NCBI GenBank assembly: GCA_945915475.1
Contig: CAMEFI010000012.1
Location: forward strand, 1 to 64,000
Source of the DNA: an uncultured Clostridium sp.
GTDB taxonomy: Bacteria > Bacillota > Clostridia > Lachnospirales > Lachnospiraceae
Length of the DNA: 64,000 nucleotides
Direction of reading: 5' to 3'
Under the pieces are notes generated by a model. It ran no database searches and had not been told where the DNA came from. It saw only the letters and a program-made list of their open reading frames with translations. Position numbers and translations under genes: made by a program. Positions 43,514-51,918 of this stretch are shown here, piece after piece. The stretch's first letter is position 1. The number at the start of each line of letters is the position of its first letter.

Positions 43514-44932
43514 ATGTATAATCCAAATTCACTTCACGCAGAAGAATTTATTAATCATGCTGAGATTATGGATACACTTGCATATAGTGACGCCCATAAA
43601 AATGATCGGGTACTCATTCAGGAGATTTTAGAAAAAGCAAGAGAACGCAAGGGGCTTTCCCACAGAGAAGCAAGCGTTCTCCTGATGTGCGCGGACAAAG
43701 ATCTGAACCAGGAGATATTTCATTTAGCAGAACAGATTAAAAAGGACTTCTACGGAAACCGGATTGTATTATTTGCTCCATTATATCTCTCTAACTATTG
43801 TGTCAACGGCTGTGTCTACTGCCCTTACCACGCAGTCAATAAACACATTCCAAGAAAAAAACTTACACAGGAGGATGTCCGCAGAGAGGTTATGGCATTG
43901 CAGGATATGGGACACAAACGCCTTGCCATTGAAGCCGGAGAAGACCCTGTTCACAACCCCATCGAATATATCTTAGAGTGCATGGACACCATATACTCCG
44001 TTCATCATAAAAATGGGGATATCCGCCGGGTTAATGTCAACATCGCAGCAACCACGGTAGAAAATTACCGAAAATTGAAAGATGCCGGCATTGGAACCTA
44101 TATCCTTTTTCAGGAGACCTATCATAAAAAAAGCTATGAAAAACTCCACCCCACCGGGCCAAAACACGATTATGACTACCACACAGAAGCTATGGATCGT
44201 GCCATGGAGGGCGGTATCGACGATGTGGGATTAGGGGTTTTATTCGGATTAGAGTTGTACCGTTACGAATTCGCAGGCATTCTCATGCATGCAGAACATC
44301 TTGAAGCTGTCCACGGTGTAGGTCCACATACCATAAGCGTTCCCCGGATCCGCCGGGCAGATGATATCGATCCATCCACTTTCGACAATGGTATTGACGA
44401 TGATACATTTGCAAAGATTGTTGCCTGCATCCGCATTGCCGTTCCTTATACCGGAATGATCGTATCCACCAGAGAAAGTCAGGCATGCCGTGAAAAAGTA
44501 TTACATCTTGGCATCTCCCAGATCAGTGGCGGTTCCCGTACTTCCGTTGGAGGCTATTACGAAAAGGAACCCGAAGGAGAAGATTCTTCCCAGTTCGATG
44601 TCAGTGACAACCGGACCCTCGACGAAGTTGTCCGCTGGTTAATGCAAATGGATTACATTCCAAGTTTCTGTACCGCCTGCTATCGTTCCGGACGGACAGG
44701 CGACCGTTTCATGAGTCTTTGCAAGAGTGGCGAGATTCAAAACTGCTGTCTTCCCAATGCACTTATGACGCTAGAGGAATATCTGGAGGATTATGCTTCC
44801 AAAGAAACTGCCATTCTTGGCAGGAAACTAATTGAAAAAGAACTGGAAAGCATCCCGAATCCCAATGTAAAAGACATTGTCACGAAGCACCTATATGACA
44901 TTCATGCCGGCCAGCGGGACTTTCGGTTTTAA
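43514..44932 (+). CDS. hydG: [FeFe]-hydrogenase maturase HydG (tyrosine lyase)
   Basis: This 472-residue radical SAM enzyme breaks tyrosine into p-cresol, CO and cyanide for the hydrogenase H-cluster. The SAM-cluster motif is CVNGCVYCPYH. The family-typical segments GEDPVHNPIEYILECMDTIY, VNIAATTVENYRKLKDAGIGTYILFQETYHKKSYEKLHP and GLGVLFGLELYRYEFAG follow. The second-cluster domain carries SFCTACYRSGRTGDRFM and a further CxxxxxxxNCC. GAGGAATATAT precedes the ATG. hydF, the scaffold gene, is not in this window. Confidence 0.92.
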   Translation: MYNPNSLHAEEFINHAEIMDTLAYSDAHKNDRVLIQEILEKARERKGLSHREASVLLMCADKDLNQEIFHLAEQIKKDFYGNRIVLFAPLYLSNYCVNGCVYCPYHAVNKHIPRKKLTQEDVRREVMALQDMGHKRLAIEAGEDPVHNPIEYILECMDTIYSVHHKNGDIRRVNVNIAATTVENYRKLKDAGIGTYILFQETYHKKSYEKLHPTGPKHDYDYHTEAMDRAMEGGIDDVGLGVLFGLELYRYEFAGILMHAEHLEAVHGVGPHTISVPRIRRADDIDPSTFDNGIDDDTFAKIVACIRIAVPYTGMIVSTRESQACREKVLHLGISQISGGSRTSVGGYYEKEPEGEDSSQFDVSDNRTLDEVVRWLMQMDYIPSFCTACYRSGRTGDRFMSLCKSGEIQNCCLPNALMTLEEYLEDYASKETAILGRKLIEKELESIPNPNVKDIVTKHLYDIHAGQRDFRF

Positions 44933-44940
44933 GGGCAAAC

Positions 44941-44967
44941 AAAAAGGGACTATTCAGTCCCTTTTTT
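44941..44967. terminator. Bidirectional terminator between hydG and the GGDEF-EAL gene
   Basis: AAAAAGGGACT, loop ATTC, AGTCCCTTTTTT. Confidence 0.88.
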
Positions 44968-44988
44968 ATATCTAAACTTTTATTCGAA

Positions 44989-46914
44989 TCATCCTGCCGC
45001 CTGCTGAATCAGTTCAGCAAACTCTTCTCCCGGAATGGCCTTTGAATAATACCAGCCCTGCAGGTAATCGCAACCAATTCCTGTCAGATGCTTCTGTTGT
45101 TCCTGTGTCTCTACTCCTTCTGCCACAATCCGAACCTTTAACTCTTTCAGCATTCCTACTGTAAATTTCAGTGTTATATTAGCCCGTTCATTCTCAAAGG
45201 CATCCCACACCATAAGCTTATCAAGCTTAATAATCTGAAATGGTAACTGATGCAGATATCCAAGAGTGGAATATCCTGACCCATAATCATCCAACGAGAA
45301 CGAGATTCCTCTCGCATGCAGTTTCTCAATGTTCTCCTGCAGGACAGCAAGGGAATTCACCGCCGCTGTCTCCGTTACCTCAAGGTTAATCTGTTCCGGT
45401 GCAATATGATAATAATCCATAATCTCAATCAGATCTTCCACAAAATTCTGCTGCATGCACTGCACGACAGAAACATTGACTTCTATATACTCAATTGTTG
45501 TATCCTTGAGATTATGTTCAGAAATGAAACGGCATACTTTTTCAAAAATCATTGTGCCAAGCTTCAATATCATTCCATTCTTCTCAGCAATCGGAATGAA
45601 AATCTCCGGAGAGATATTCCCCAGCAAATCATCATTCAATCTAACCAAAGCTTCCGCTGACGTATAACATTGTTTCTCTGTATTAAAGATTGGCTGGTAA
45701 TAGACTTCAATGGTATCACGGTCCATCGCCAGTTCAATCGCCTTCTCAATGGCTTTCTCTTTGCGAAGCGCATGCAAATCCATATCCCTTGCAAATATAA
45801 CAGAACCCTTGCCCTGTGTCTTTGCCGATAATACGGAATAATCAATCACATCCACCAGCGTCTCCATTGTATTGCCATCCTCCGGATAGGAAACACAGCT
45901 GATTGTCGTCGACAGCATGACAGATACATCCTCTGTGATCCATGGATGCCGGAATCGTTCCTTTATCAAATCCAACACCGCATACATATCTGCTTCGCCA
46001 TGCCGAACCTGAAGTACAAACTGATCTGCTCCATAACGGTACACCCGTCCTTTGTTAGTAAGGGTTGTCAGATAATTCGCCACCTGCATCAACATGATAT
46101 CGCCAGTAGTAACCCCAAATGTCTTATTCACAAACTTGAAATCATCTAATGCCAATATAATCAAGTCAAAGTCTTTCTGGGCTTCAATATCTCCACGAAG
46201 AATCTCATCCATCATACTGCGGCTAAGCACCTTCGTATTACCATCCAGCATATCCGCCGGATTCTGTGCAACTAAATACAGTACAAGCAGCGATATTGCA
46301 ATCAGAAAATCAATAAATAATGTATACGGAATGTAATACTGCGCTACAACACCAAAAGCAACCAGTACACCAAACAATCCAATCATAGACAGTCGTTCAA
46401 AGGAAAGGATCCGAATATAAACAACCGCATACACCAATCCATACATTACCGCATATAGTGTAACCCAATTGAGCCACATCATATCTGCTGTCTCAACATA
46501 TCCCGTTCCGGGTATTATCTGATATAGATTCTGCCTCAGACAATTATATCCCACTATACCAATATATGCCGCAATCGGCAGCCAAAACAATATAAGCACA
46601 ATCCGGTTCCTATTATGAACAATGCTCTTACCAGACCACATAACCATATAATACATGAACAATAATGGCAACATATACTGTACCGCAATATAGAAATCCA
46701 CAAGCAGAATTCCAGATCTTCCAACTGCCTCTCCGTTCCCGGCTAGCATTTGTCCAATCGCAATATTACATACGATGGACACACATTCTACACCAACCAT
46801 TGCAAGGAACAAATGGCTTCTTTTCACTGCAACATACTGCTTGGATACATGCAATGCGATTACAACGCCTAATACGATAAGGGCACATATCTCGTAATCT
46901 ATATTCCACTCCAT
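44989..46914 (-). CDS. Membrane GGDEF-EAL protein (c-di-GMP phosphodiesterase)
   Basis: This is a 641-residue protein. The first ~235 residues form about seven hydrophobic segments, a membrane sensor not otherwise identified. The GGDEF domain keeps ILALDDFKFVNKTFGVTTGD but the active loop is GADQF instead of GGDEF, so synthesis is unlikely. The EAL domain has SAEALVRL, YIEVNVSVVQC, LEVTETAA, LDDYGSGYSTL, IIKLDKLM and AEGVETQEQ and looks intact. It is 34 bases after the GH25 gene, so both are probably in one transcript, linking c-di-GMP with a wall enzyme. AGGGGGA lies nine bases before the ATG. Confidence 0.87.
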   Translation of the reverse strand: MEWNIDYEICALIVLGVVIALHVSKQYVAVKRSHLFLAMVGVECVSIVCNIAIGQMLAGNGEAVGRSGILLVDFYIAVQYMLPLLFMYYMVMWSGKSIVHNRNRIVLILFWLPIAAYIGIVGYNCLRQNLYQIIPGTGYVETADMMWLNWVTLYAVMYGLVYAVVYIRILSFERLSMIGLFGVLVAFGVVAQYYIPYTLFIDFLIAISLLVLYLVAQNPADMLDGNTKVLSRSMMDEILRGDIEAQKDFDLIILALDDFKFVNKTFGVTTGDIMLMQVANYLTTLTNKGRVYRYGADQFVLQVRHGEADMYAVLDLIKERFRHPWITEDVSVMLSTTISCVSYPEDGNTMETLVDVIDYSVLSAKTQGKGSVIFARDMDLHALRKEKAIEKAIELAMDRDTIEVYYQPIFNTEKQCYTSAEALVRLNDDLLGNISPEIFIPIAEKNGMILKLGTMIFEKVCRFISEHNLKDTTIEYIEVNVSVVQCMQQNFVEDLIEIMDYYHIAPEQINLEVTETAAVNSLAVLQENIEKLHARGISFSLDDYGSGYSTLGYLHQLPFQIIKLDKLMVWDAFENERANITLKFTVGMLKELKVRIVAEGVETQEQQKHLTGIGCDYLQGWYYSKAIPGEEFAELIQQAAG

Positions 46915-46948
46915 CGCAAACTATCCCCCTCTACATACTACACGCCAT

Positions 46949-47878
46949 CTATTGTAATGGCATCATTTCCAAATTCAAATCTACAGGTCCTGATATCCCT
47001 GCTACCGTTCCGCTCTCCGTATACTGCCAGATTGAGAACTCATACGGCCAATCCGGTTCATCTGCATACTGCGCAAACCAGATCGGATAATTATATATCT
47101 GTTCCAAGTCCAGGTATAATGCATAATACATCCGGTACGTGTACATCATGGCTCTATGTCCGGAAGCCTGGATTGTATCCAAAAAGCCCAATGCTGCCTG
47201 TGTATGCTGTTCAGCCGTCAGATCATTGGTTCTTGCATCTTCCGCCATAGGATCTTCCCTGTCTAATACAATCGGATAGGCCAATCCATAATCACCCAGG
47301 TTACTCAGAACAAAATTCGCTTCTTCCACGCCTTCTTCATAAGTAGTTGCCTGGGAATAAAAATACACCCCTACCGGAATTCCCTGTTCTGTAGCCCCGG
47401 CAATATTCGATGAATAATACGCATCTAAGGCAAGTCCGCCGGATGTATAACCTCTATATCCTAAACGAATAATCGCAAAATCCACCTGTGTGGCCACAGT
47501 TGCCCAATCAATTGCCCCCTGATGCTCCGATACATCAATTCCCACTTTCCTCGCAGAGCCATCTGCCTCTACATAATTCTTAAACACACCATCGGTCTGT
47601 AAACTGGAAAAATCCCAATCATTCCGCTTAATATTGGCACTAATCTTAATCTTATGTTCTGTGCCAAATTTATCTGTTGCCATGATATAACTTGCGTGCA
47701 TAAAACGTTGATAATTATCCTCGCATCTTGCCGCAATATCTGCATTACTGTAACCCGCTGCCGCTTCAGACATCTTCATGGTAAATGCCTGTCCTTTTCC
47801 GTAATACTCCTTCTGACACCCGCAAAGACTCAATGCTGAAACAACCAAAAGACCAGCCATCATCATATATTTTCTCAT
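46949..47878 (-). CDS. GH25 lysozyme-family lipoprotein
   Basis: This 309-residue protein has a lipoprotein signal (LLVVSALSLCGC) that anchors it outside the membrane. The C-terminal ~200 residues are a GH25 muramidase barrel: KVGIDVSEHQGAIDWATVATQVDFAIIRLGYRGYT, GVYFYSQATTYEEGVEEANFVL, YPIVLDREDP with the catalytic acidic pair, and YPIWFAQYADEPDWPYEFSIWQYT. The segment between is of unknown fold. It probably cuts glycan strands in the cell wall. GGAG lies seven bases before the ATG, and it is co-directional with and just upstream of the GGDEF-EAL gene. Confidence 0.87.
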   Translation of the reverse strand: MRKYMMMAGLLVVSALSLCGCQKEYYGKGQAFTMKMSEAAAGYSNADIAARCEDNYQRFMHASYIMATDKFGTEHKIKISANIKRNDWDFSSLQTDGVFKNYVEADGSARKVGIDVSEHQGAIDWATVATQVDFAIIRLGYRGYTSGGLALDAYYSSNIAGATEQGIPVGVYFYSQATTYEEGVEEANFVLSNLGDYGLAYPIVLDREDPMAEDARTNDLTAEQHTQAALGFLDTIQASGHRAMMYTYRMYYALYLDLEQIYNYPIWFAQYADEPDWPYEFSIWQYTESGTVAGISGPVDLNLEMMPLQ

Positions 47879-48109
47879 CTGTGTTCTCCAATCCAGTTAT
47901 AAAAGCCGTACTCCACTACTTATTGTCAGCTATTAAAAGATTATTCACCTTTTCATTTTTTTCTTCCCCAAACTTATTATAATAAGGCATTTTGTTTCAT
48001 TATACCTTAATTTGATAAAATCCTCAATGGATTTTATCCTTTTCTTTTTTCTTTTGTGCATATTGTAAAATTTGAGTTAATTTTTTTATAATATTTTACT
48101 TTACAGTTA

Positions 48110-48138
48110 TTGACTTCCATTTTTAATGATGATAAACT
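48110..48138 (+). promoter_or_regulatory. Promoter of the cold-shock gene
   Basis: TTGACT at 48110-48115, 17-base spacer, TAAACT at 48133-48138. The leader of roughly 100 bases before the ATG is long, as is usual for cold-shock mRNAs. The rest of the gap 47879-48109 is AT-rich without a recognised feature. Confidence 0.6.
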
Positions 48139-48243
48139 TACCATGTATTTATAAAGCGTTATTCGATACCATCACTTCTCGCTATGTTTTGGTATTCACA
48201 TTACCTCTATTGATACACTATACATTATAAGGAGGTACTTTTC

Positions 48244-48450
48244 ATGAACAAAGGTACAGTAAAATGGTTCAATTCTACTAAGGGATTCGGTTTCATTACC
48301 AACAGCGAAACTGGCGAGGATGTATTCGTACATTTTTCTGGTATTGTTGCAGATGGCTTCAAGACTTTAGAGGAAGGTCAGTCTGTTACATTTGATATCG
48401 AGCAGGGTGCAAAGGGCGCTCAGGCAGTGAATGTTACAGTAATAGCTTAA
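48244..48450 (+). CDS. Cold-shock protein (CspA family)
   Basis: This 68-residue single OB-fold protein binds single-stranded RNA and DNA. RNP1 is KGFGFIT (13-19) and RNP2 is VFVHFS (27-32). It starts [18 protein letters not shown], normal for the family. AAGGAGG lies nine bases before the ATG. A strong terminator follows. The product acts as an RNA chaperone at low temperature or as a general growth-phase factor. Confidence 0.93.
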   Translation: MNKGTVKWFNSTKGFGFITNSETGEDVFVHFSGIVADGFKTLEEGQSVTFDIEQGAKGAQAVNVTVIA

Positions 48451-48480
48451 TGGATCTTTTCCTATTGTAAGAATCTTAGA

Positions 48481-48521
48481 AAGGCTGTTGTAGAAGCTAT
48501 TTCTTCTACAACAGCCTTTTT
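48481..48521. terminator. Terminator between the csp gene and nrdD
   Basis: AAGGCTGTTGTAGAA pairs perfectly with TTCTACAACAGCCTT, followed by a T run in the plus direction. Confidence 0.88.
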
Positions 48522-48553
48522 GTTGTCCTGCATTTCTTTGGTCGCTATTCTTC

Positions 48554-50725
48554 CTAAAGATGCAAAACTCTCTCTCTAATCTCCTGGGTTCTTCCCTGAT
48601 TCCAGAACTGCGTACCAATATAACCACAAGTACGCCTTGCCACATTCATGGTATCTTCATCCGTATTCCCACAATTCGGACATTTCCAAATCAGCTTGCC
48701 TTCTTTGTCGGATGCAATCTGAATCTCTCCATCATATCCGCATTTCTGGCAATAATCACTCTTCGTATTCAACTCTGCATACATAATATTATCATAAATA
48801 TGCTGCATCACCGCAAGGACTGCATCTATATTATTCTGCATATTCGGCACTTCCACATAGCTTACGGCACCACCCGGCGAAAGCTCCTGGAACTGTGCTT
48901 CAAAGCTTAACTTATGAAACGCATCAATCGGCTCTGTTACATGCACATGATAACTGTTGGTAATGTAATTCTTATCTGTCACGCCCTCAATCTTGCCAAA
49001 ACGCTTTTGTAAGCATTTTGCAAACTTATAAGTGGTTGATTCCAACGGTGTTCCATATATACTAAAGTCAATATTCGTCTCCTGCTTCCACTTTGCACAG
49101 GCTGCGTTCAGGCGCTCCATAACCTCAAGAGCAAATGGTGTTGCTTCCGGATTCGTATGTGACAATCCTGTCATGTATCTTGTACATTCACAAAGCCCGG
49201 CATATCCCAATGAAATGGTAGAATATCCATTATACAACAGCTTATCAATGGTCTCACCCTTCTTAAGACGGGCCAGTGCACCATACTGCCACAGGATTGG
49301 CGCTACATCCGAAGGGGTTCCCTTCAAACGATTATGGCGACACATAAGCGCTTCATAACAAAGTTCCAAACGTTCGTCTAATATTTTCCAGAATTTCTCC
49401 ATATCTCCCTGGGAAGAGCAGGCCACATCCACCAAATTCAATGTCACAACACCCTGATTGAATCTTCCATAGAACTTCGGCTTATCATTCTCATCATGGT
49501 ATACGGTAAGGAAAGAACGACATCCCATACACGGATAACAGTGTCCCTGTTTCAGCTTCTTCATTACCTTCTCTGAAATGTAATCCGGAACCATTCTCTT
49601 TGCGGTACAGGTTGCTGCCAACTTTGTCAGATCCCAATACTTGCTGCCTTCCCGCACATTGTCCTCCTCTAATACATATATCAGCTTAGGAAATGCAGGA
49701 GTAATATATACGCCCTTCTCATTCTTGACGCCTAAAATCCTCTGTTTGAGCATCTCTTCAATCACAAGGGCAAGGTCATCCCTTGTCCGGCCTTCCGGTA
49801 CCTCATCCAAATACATAAACACGGTAACAAATGGTGCCTGACCATTGGTCGTCATCAAAGTAATGACCTGATACTGAATCATCTGCACTCCACGCTTGAT
49901 CTCTTCTCTCACCCGCAGCTCTGCAATCTTGGCAATCTGCTCCTCATCCACCGTCACACCGGCTTCTTCATATTCTTCCCGTACAATCTTCAGATATTTC
50001 TTCCTGCTCACATCCACAAATGGTGCTAAATGGGATAAGGTAATACTCTGTCCTCCATACTGGGAACTTGCAATCTGTGCAATACTCTGTGTTGCAATAT
50101 TGCAGGCCGTTGAGAAACTTTTCGGACGGTCAATCATGGTCTCACTAATCACCGTTCCATTCTGGAGCATATCCTCTAAGTTCACCAGACAGCAGTTATG
50201 CATATGCTGTGCAAAATAATCCGAATCATGAAAATGGATCAGCCCCTCCTCATGGGCTTTCACAATGTGATCCGGAAGGAGAAAACGCTTGGTAATGTCC
50301 TTGCTGACCTCTCCTGCCATATAATCACGCTGTACACTGTTCACCACCGGATTCTTATTGGAATTCTCCTGCTTCACTTCTTCATTATTGCATTCGATGA
50401 GACTGAGAATCTGTTCATCTGTGGAATTGGCCTTACGAACCAAAGCTCTCTTGTAGCGATAAGTAATATACTTTCTTGCCACCTCAAAAGCCTGAGCCTC
50501 CATAATCTCATTCTCTACCAGATCCTGGATCTCCTCGACACTGAAAGTACGATTCATACTGCTACAGGTAAGGGTGACTTTCTTCGCAATCTCCTTAATC
50601 TGTTCCGGGGTTAACCGGTTCTTCTCCAGCACTTCATTATTGGCCTTTTCAACCGCAGCTACAATCTTAGAAATATCAAATGCTGCCTCTGTCCCACTCC
50701 TCTTAATAATTCTCATGTCACACAT
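48554..50725 (-). CDS. nrdD: Anaerobic ribonucleoside-triphosphate reductase (class III)
   Basis: This 723-residue glycyl-radical enzyme makes deoxynucleotides without oxygen. The first ~90 residues form an ATP-cone (IIKRSGTEAAFDISKIVAAVEKA) for allosteric control. The barrel contains HFHDSDYFAQHMHNCCLVNL, the catalytic cysteines and CYPCMGCRSFLTV. At the end, four zinc cysteines (CQKCG and CPNCG) precede the glycyl-radical loop RRTCGYIGTQFWNQGR. The start may be the ATG at 50716 rather than 50725; ribosome-site spacing does not decide. nrdG, the usual partner, is not adjacent: the downstream neighbour is the convergent cold-shock gene. Confidence 0.93.
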   Translation of the reverse strand: MCDMRIIKRSGTEAAFDISKIVAAVEKANNEVLEKNRLTPEQIKEIAKKVTLTCSSMNRTFSVEEIQDLVENEIMEAQAFEVARKYITYRYKRALVRKANSTDEQILSLIECNNEEVKQENSNKNPVVNSVQRDYMAGEVSKDITKRFLLPDHIVKAHEEGLIHFHDSDYFAQHMHNCCLVNLEDMLQNGTVISETMIDRPKSFSTACNIATQSIAQIASSQYGGQSITLSHLAPFVDVSRKKYLKIVREEYEEAGVTVDEEQIAKIAELRVREEIKRGVQMIQYQVITLMTTNGQAPFVTVFMYLDEVPEGRTRDDLALVIEEMLKQRILGVKNEKGVYITPAFPKLIYVLEEDNVREGSKYWDLTKLAATCTAKRMVPDYISEKVMKKLKQGHCYPCMGCRSFLTVYHDENDKPKFYGRFNQGVVTLNLVDVACSSQGDMEKFWKILDERLELCYEALMCRHNRLKGTPSDVAPILWQYGALARLKKGETIDKLLYNGYSTISLGYAGLCECTRYMTGLSHTNPEATPFALEVMERLNAACAKWKQETNIDFSIYGTPLESTTYKFAKCLQKRFGKIEGVTDKNYITNSYHVHVTEPIDAFHKLSFEAQFQELSPGGAVSYVEVPNMQNNIDAVLAVMQHIYDNIMYAELNTKSDYCQKCGYDGEIQIASDKEGKLIWKCPNCGNTDEDTMNVARRTCGYIGTQFWNQGRTQEIRERVLHL

Positions 50726-50762
50726 TCCTTCCCTTCAAACATAATGCTCTTGGCAATATAAT

Positions 50763-50786
50763 GTGCCAGCCATCCATGGCTGGCAC
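50763..50786. repeat. Perfect 11-bp inverted repeat in the nrdD leader
   Basis: GTGCCAGCCAT at 50763-50773 and ATGGCTGGCAC at 50776-50786 form a strong hairpin between the nrdD promoter and the gene. There is no T run, so it is more likely a leader structure than a terminator. Confidence 0.65.
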
Positions 50787-50828
50787 AACATCTTGTGTTA
50801 TTGTATATCACTTCTTCCCAAAATGCAA
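50784..50828 (-). promoter_or_regulatory. nrdD promoter with NrdR-box-like palindrome
   Basis: On the minus strand, TTGCAT (50828-50823), 17-base spacer, TACAAT (50805-50800). Just downstream lies CACAAGATGTTGTG (50797-50784), matching the NrdR consensus CACWATATATWGTG at 12 of 14 positions. Only one box is evident, whereas NrdR usually uses two. Confidence 0.5.
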
Positions 50829-50960
50829 GAACATATTTCGACACCTGCAGACATAAAACAACGTATATTCGTACCCTTATACAGAATGCACAAAGATTTT
50901 AGTGATATTTATCAAATAGAAGTTTCATGTATCTTCACCATTAGATGAACTGATTTCACA

Positions 50961-51560
50961 CTACTTCTCCTGCATGCATCCTTTTACATAATCTACAATT
51001 ACTTTTGCCGTATTCTTCACTCCCAGTCTGCTGCTACTGACACACAGATCATACCCCCTTGAATCTCCCCATTTACTATCCGAATAATGATTATGATAAG
51101 CCTTTCTCTTCGTGTCATGCCTTGTAAGCTTGGCCTGTGCCTCCATCTCAGACAGATTAAACTTCTTCATAACATGCGCAAGCTTATACTCTTTATCCCC
51201 CATTACAAACACTTTAACAAGATCCTTGTAATCCTTCAGCGCCGTCTCCGCACATCTGCCGACCACAACAAAGGATTCACCCTGCGCCGCTTTCTTCTGC
51301 AAATACTCAAACTGCATATTTGCCACCACATCCTCCATGGCATTGGAATGTCCGTTCACACTCCGTCCAATAAGGAAATTCCTAGGCTTCTCATCATATT
51401 TGCGAAGTTTATCTGCAGACATCTCATTCTCATCAGCAACTGCATCTAACAGATTCCGGTCATACAATGCGATTCCCAGTTCCTTTGCAACAAGCTCTGC
51501 CACTTCATGTCCACCACTACCGTACTCTCGACTGATTGAAATAATCATTTGCTCTGCCAT
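50961..51560 (-). CDS. Cytidylate-kinase-like family protein
   Basis: This 199-residue protein has a nucleoside-monophosphate-kinase fold. The start MIISISREYGSGGHEVAELVAKELGIALYDRNLL carries a P-loop of the GSGGxx type found in the AAK6/cytidylate-kinase-like group of Clostridia. A VVVGRCAETALKDYKDLVKVFV strand and the lid-like RHDTKRKAYHNHYSDSKWGDSRGYDLCVSSSRLG follow. The ATG at 51560 has GGAGGA nine bases upstream. The family substrate is not established. The true cmk is normally distinct, so no symbol is given. Confidence 0.8.
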   Translation of the reverse strand: MAEQMIISISREYGSGGHEVAELVAKELGIALYDRNLLDAVADENEMSADKLRKYDEKPRNFLIGRSVNGHSNAMEDVVANMQFEYLQKKAAQGESFVVVGRCAETALKDYKDLVKVFVMGDKEYKLAHVMKKFNLSEMEAQAKLTRHDTKRKAYHNHYSDSKWGDSRGYDLCVSSSRLGVKNTAKVIVDYVKGCMQEK

Positions 51561-51625
51561 AATAAGTCCTCCTTCCAATCACTTGATTTGTATTGATTAT
51601 TATAACATAATACCGCGCAACAAGA

Positions 51626-51649
51626 AAGAGTTTCGCTTGCGAAACTCTT
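51626..51649. repeat. Palindrome made of two element-like ends head to head
   Basis: AAGAGTTTCGC, two T, GCGAAACTCTT. The sequence GCGAAACTCTT equals the inner part of the left end of the repeat elements, here present in both directions with no gap. Confidence 0.65.
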
Positions 51650-51682
51650 CCCGCGTGATTGGTGTCCTTTTCCTTTGTAAAG

Positions 51683-51817
51683 GCAATAAAATAAGGTCTG
51701 TAGTTCAGGCACGTTCTCACTTCTCCCGCCTCATAACGAACACTAAATTCGCGCTTCGCGCTCATTAAGTACCGACGATCTCAAAACACCTGAATCTACA
51801 CGACCTTATTTTATTGC
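51683..51817 (-). ncRNA. Divergent structured-RNA-like hairpin related to the element core
   Basis: The basal stem is a perfect 16-bp pairing of GCAATAAAATAAGGTC with GACCTTATTTTATTGC, unrelated in sequence to the other copies. Within it, read on the minus strand, the conserved core recurs: TTCAGGTGTTTTGAGA, TCGGTACTTAATGAGCGC, GCGCGAATTTAGT, TGAGGCGGGAG, GTGAGAAC and GTGCCTGAA. The GNRA-type hairpin is GT-GAGA-AC here against GC-GCAA-GC elsewhere, and the distal arm is GCGC/GCGC against GTGT/ACAC. Expression is not known, so RNA is an inference from compensated pairing. Confidence 0.6.
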
Positions 51818-51918
51818 TTAAGTATCTTTTTTGAGGCACCGCTCTAATTTCAGTGCGACAACCCTCTTTCCTTCTTCATATATGGGTTCACTCACTCTTT
51901 CTCCAAAACTTTGCTATT

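Noticed and set aside
50961-51560. Naming this gene cmk
   Set aside because: The P-loop and lid match the cytidylate-kinase-like family of Clostridia rather than canonical Cmk.
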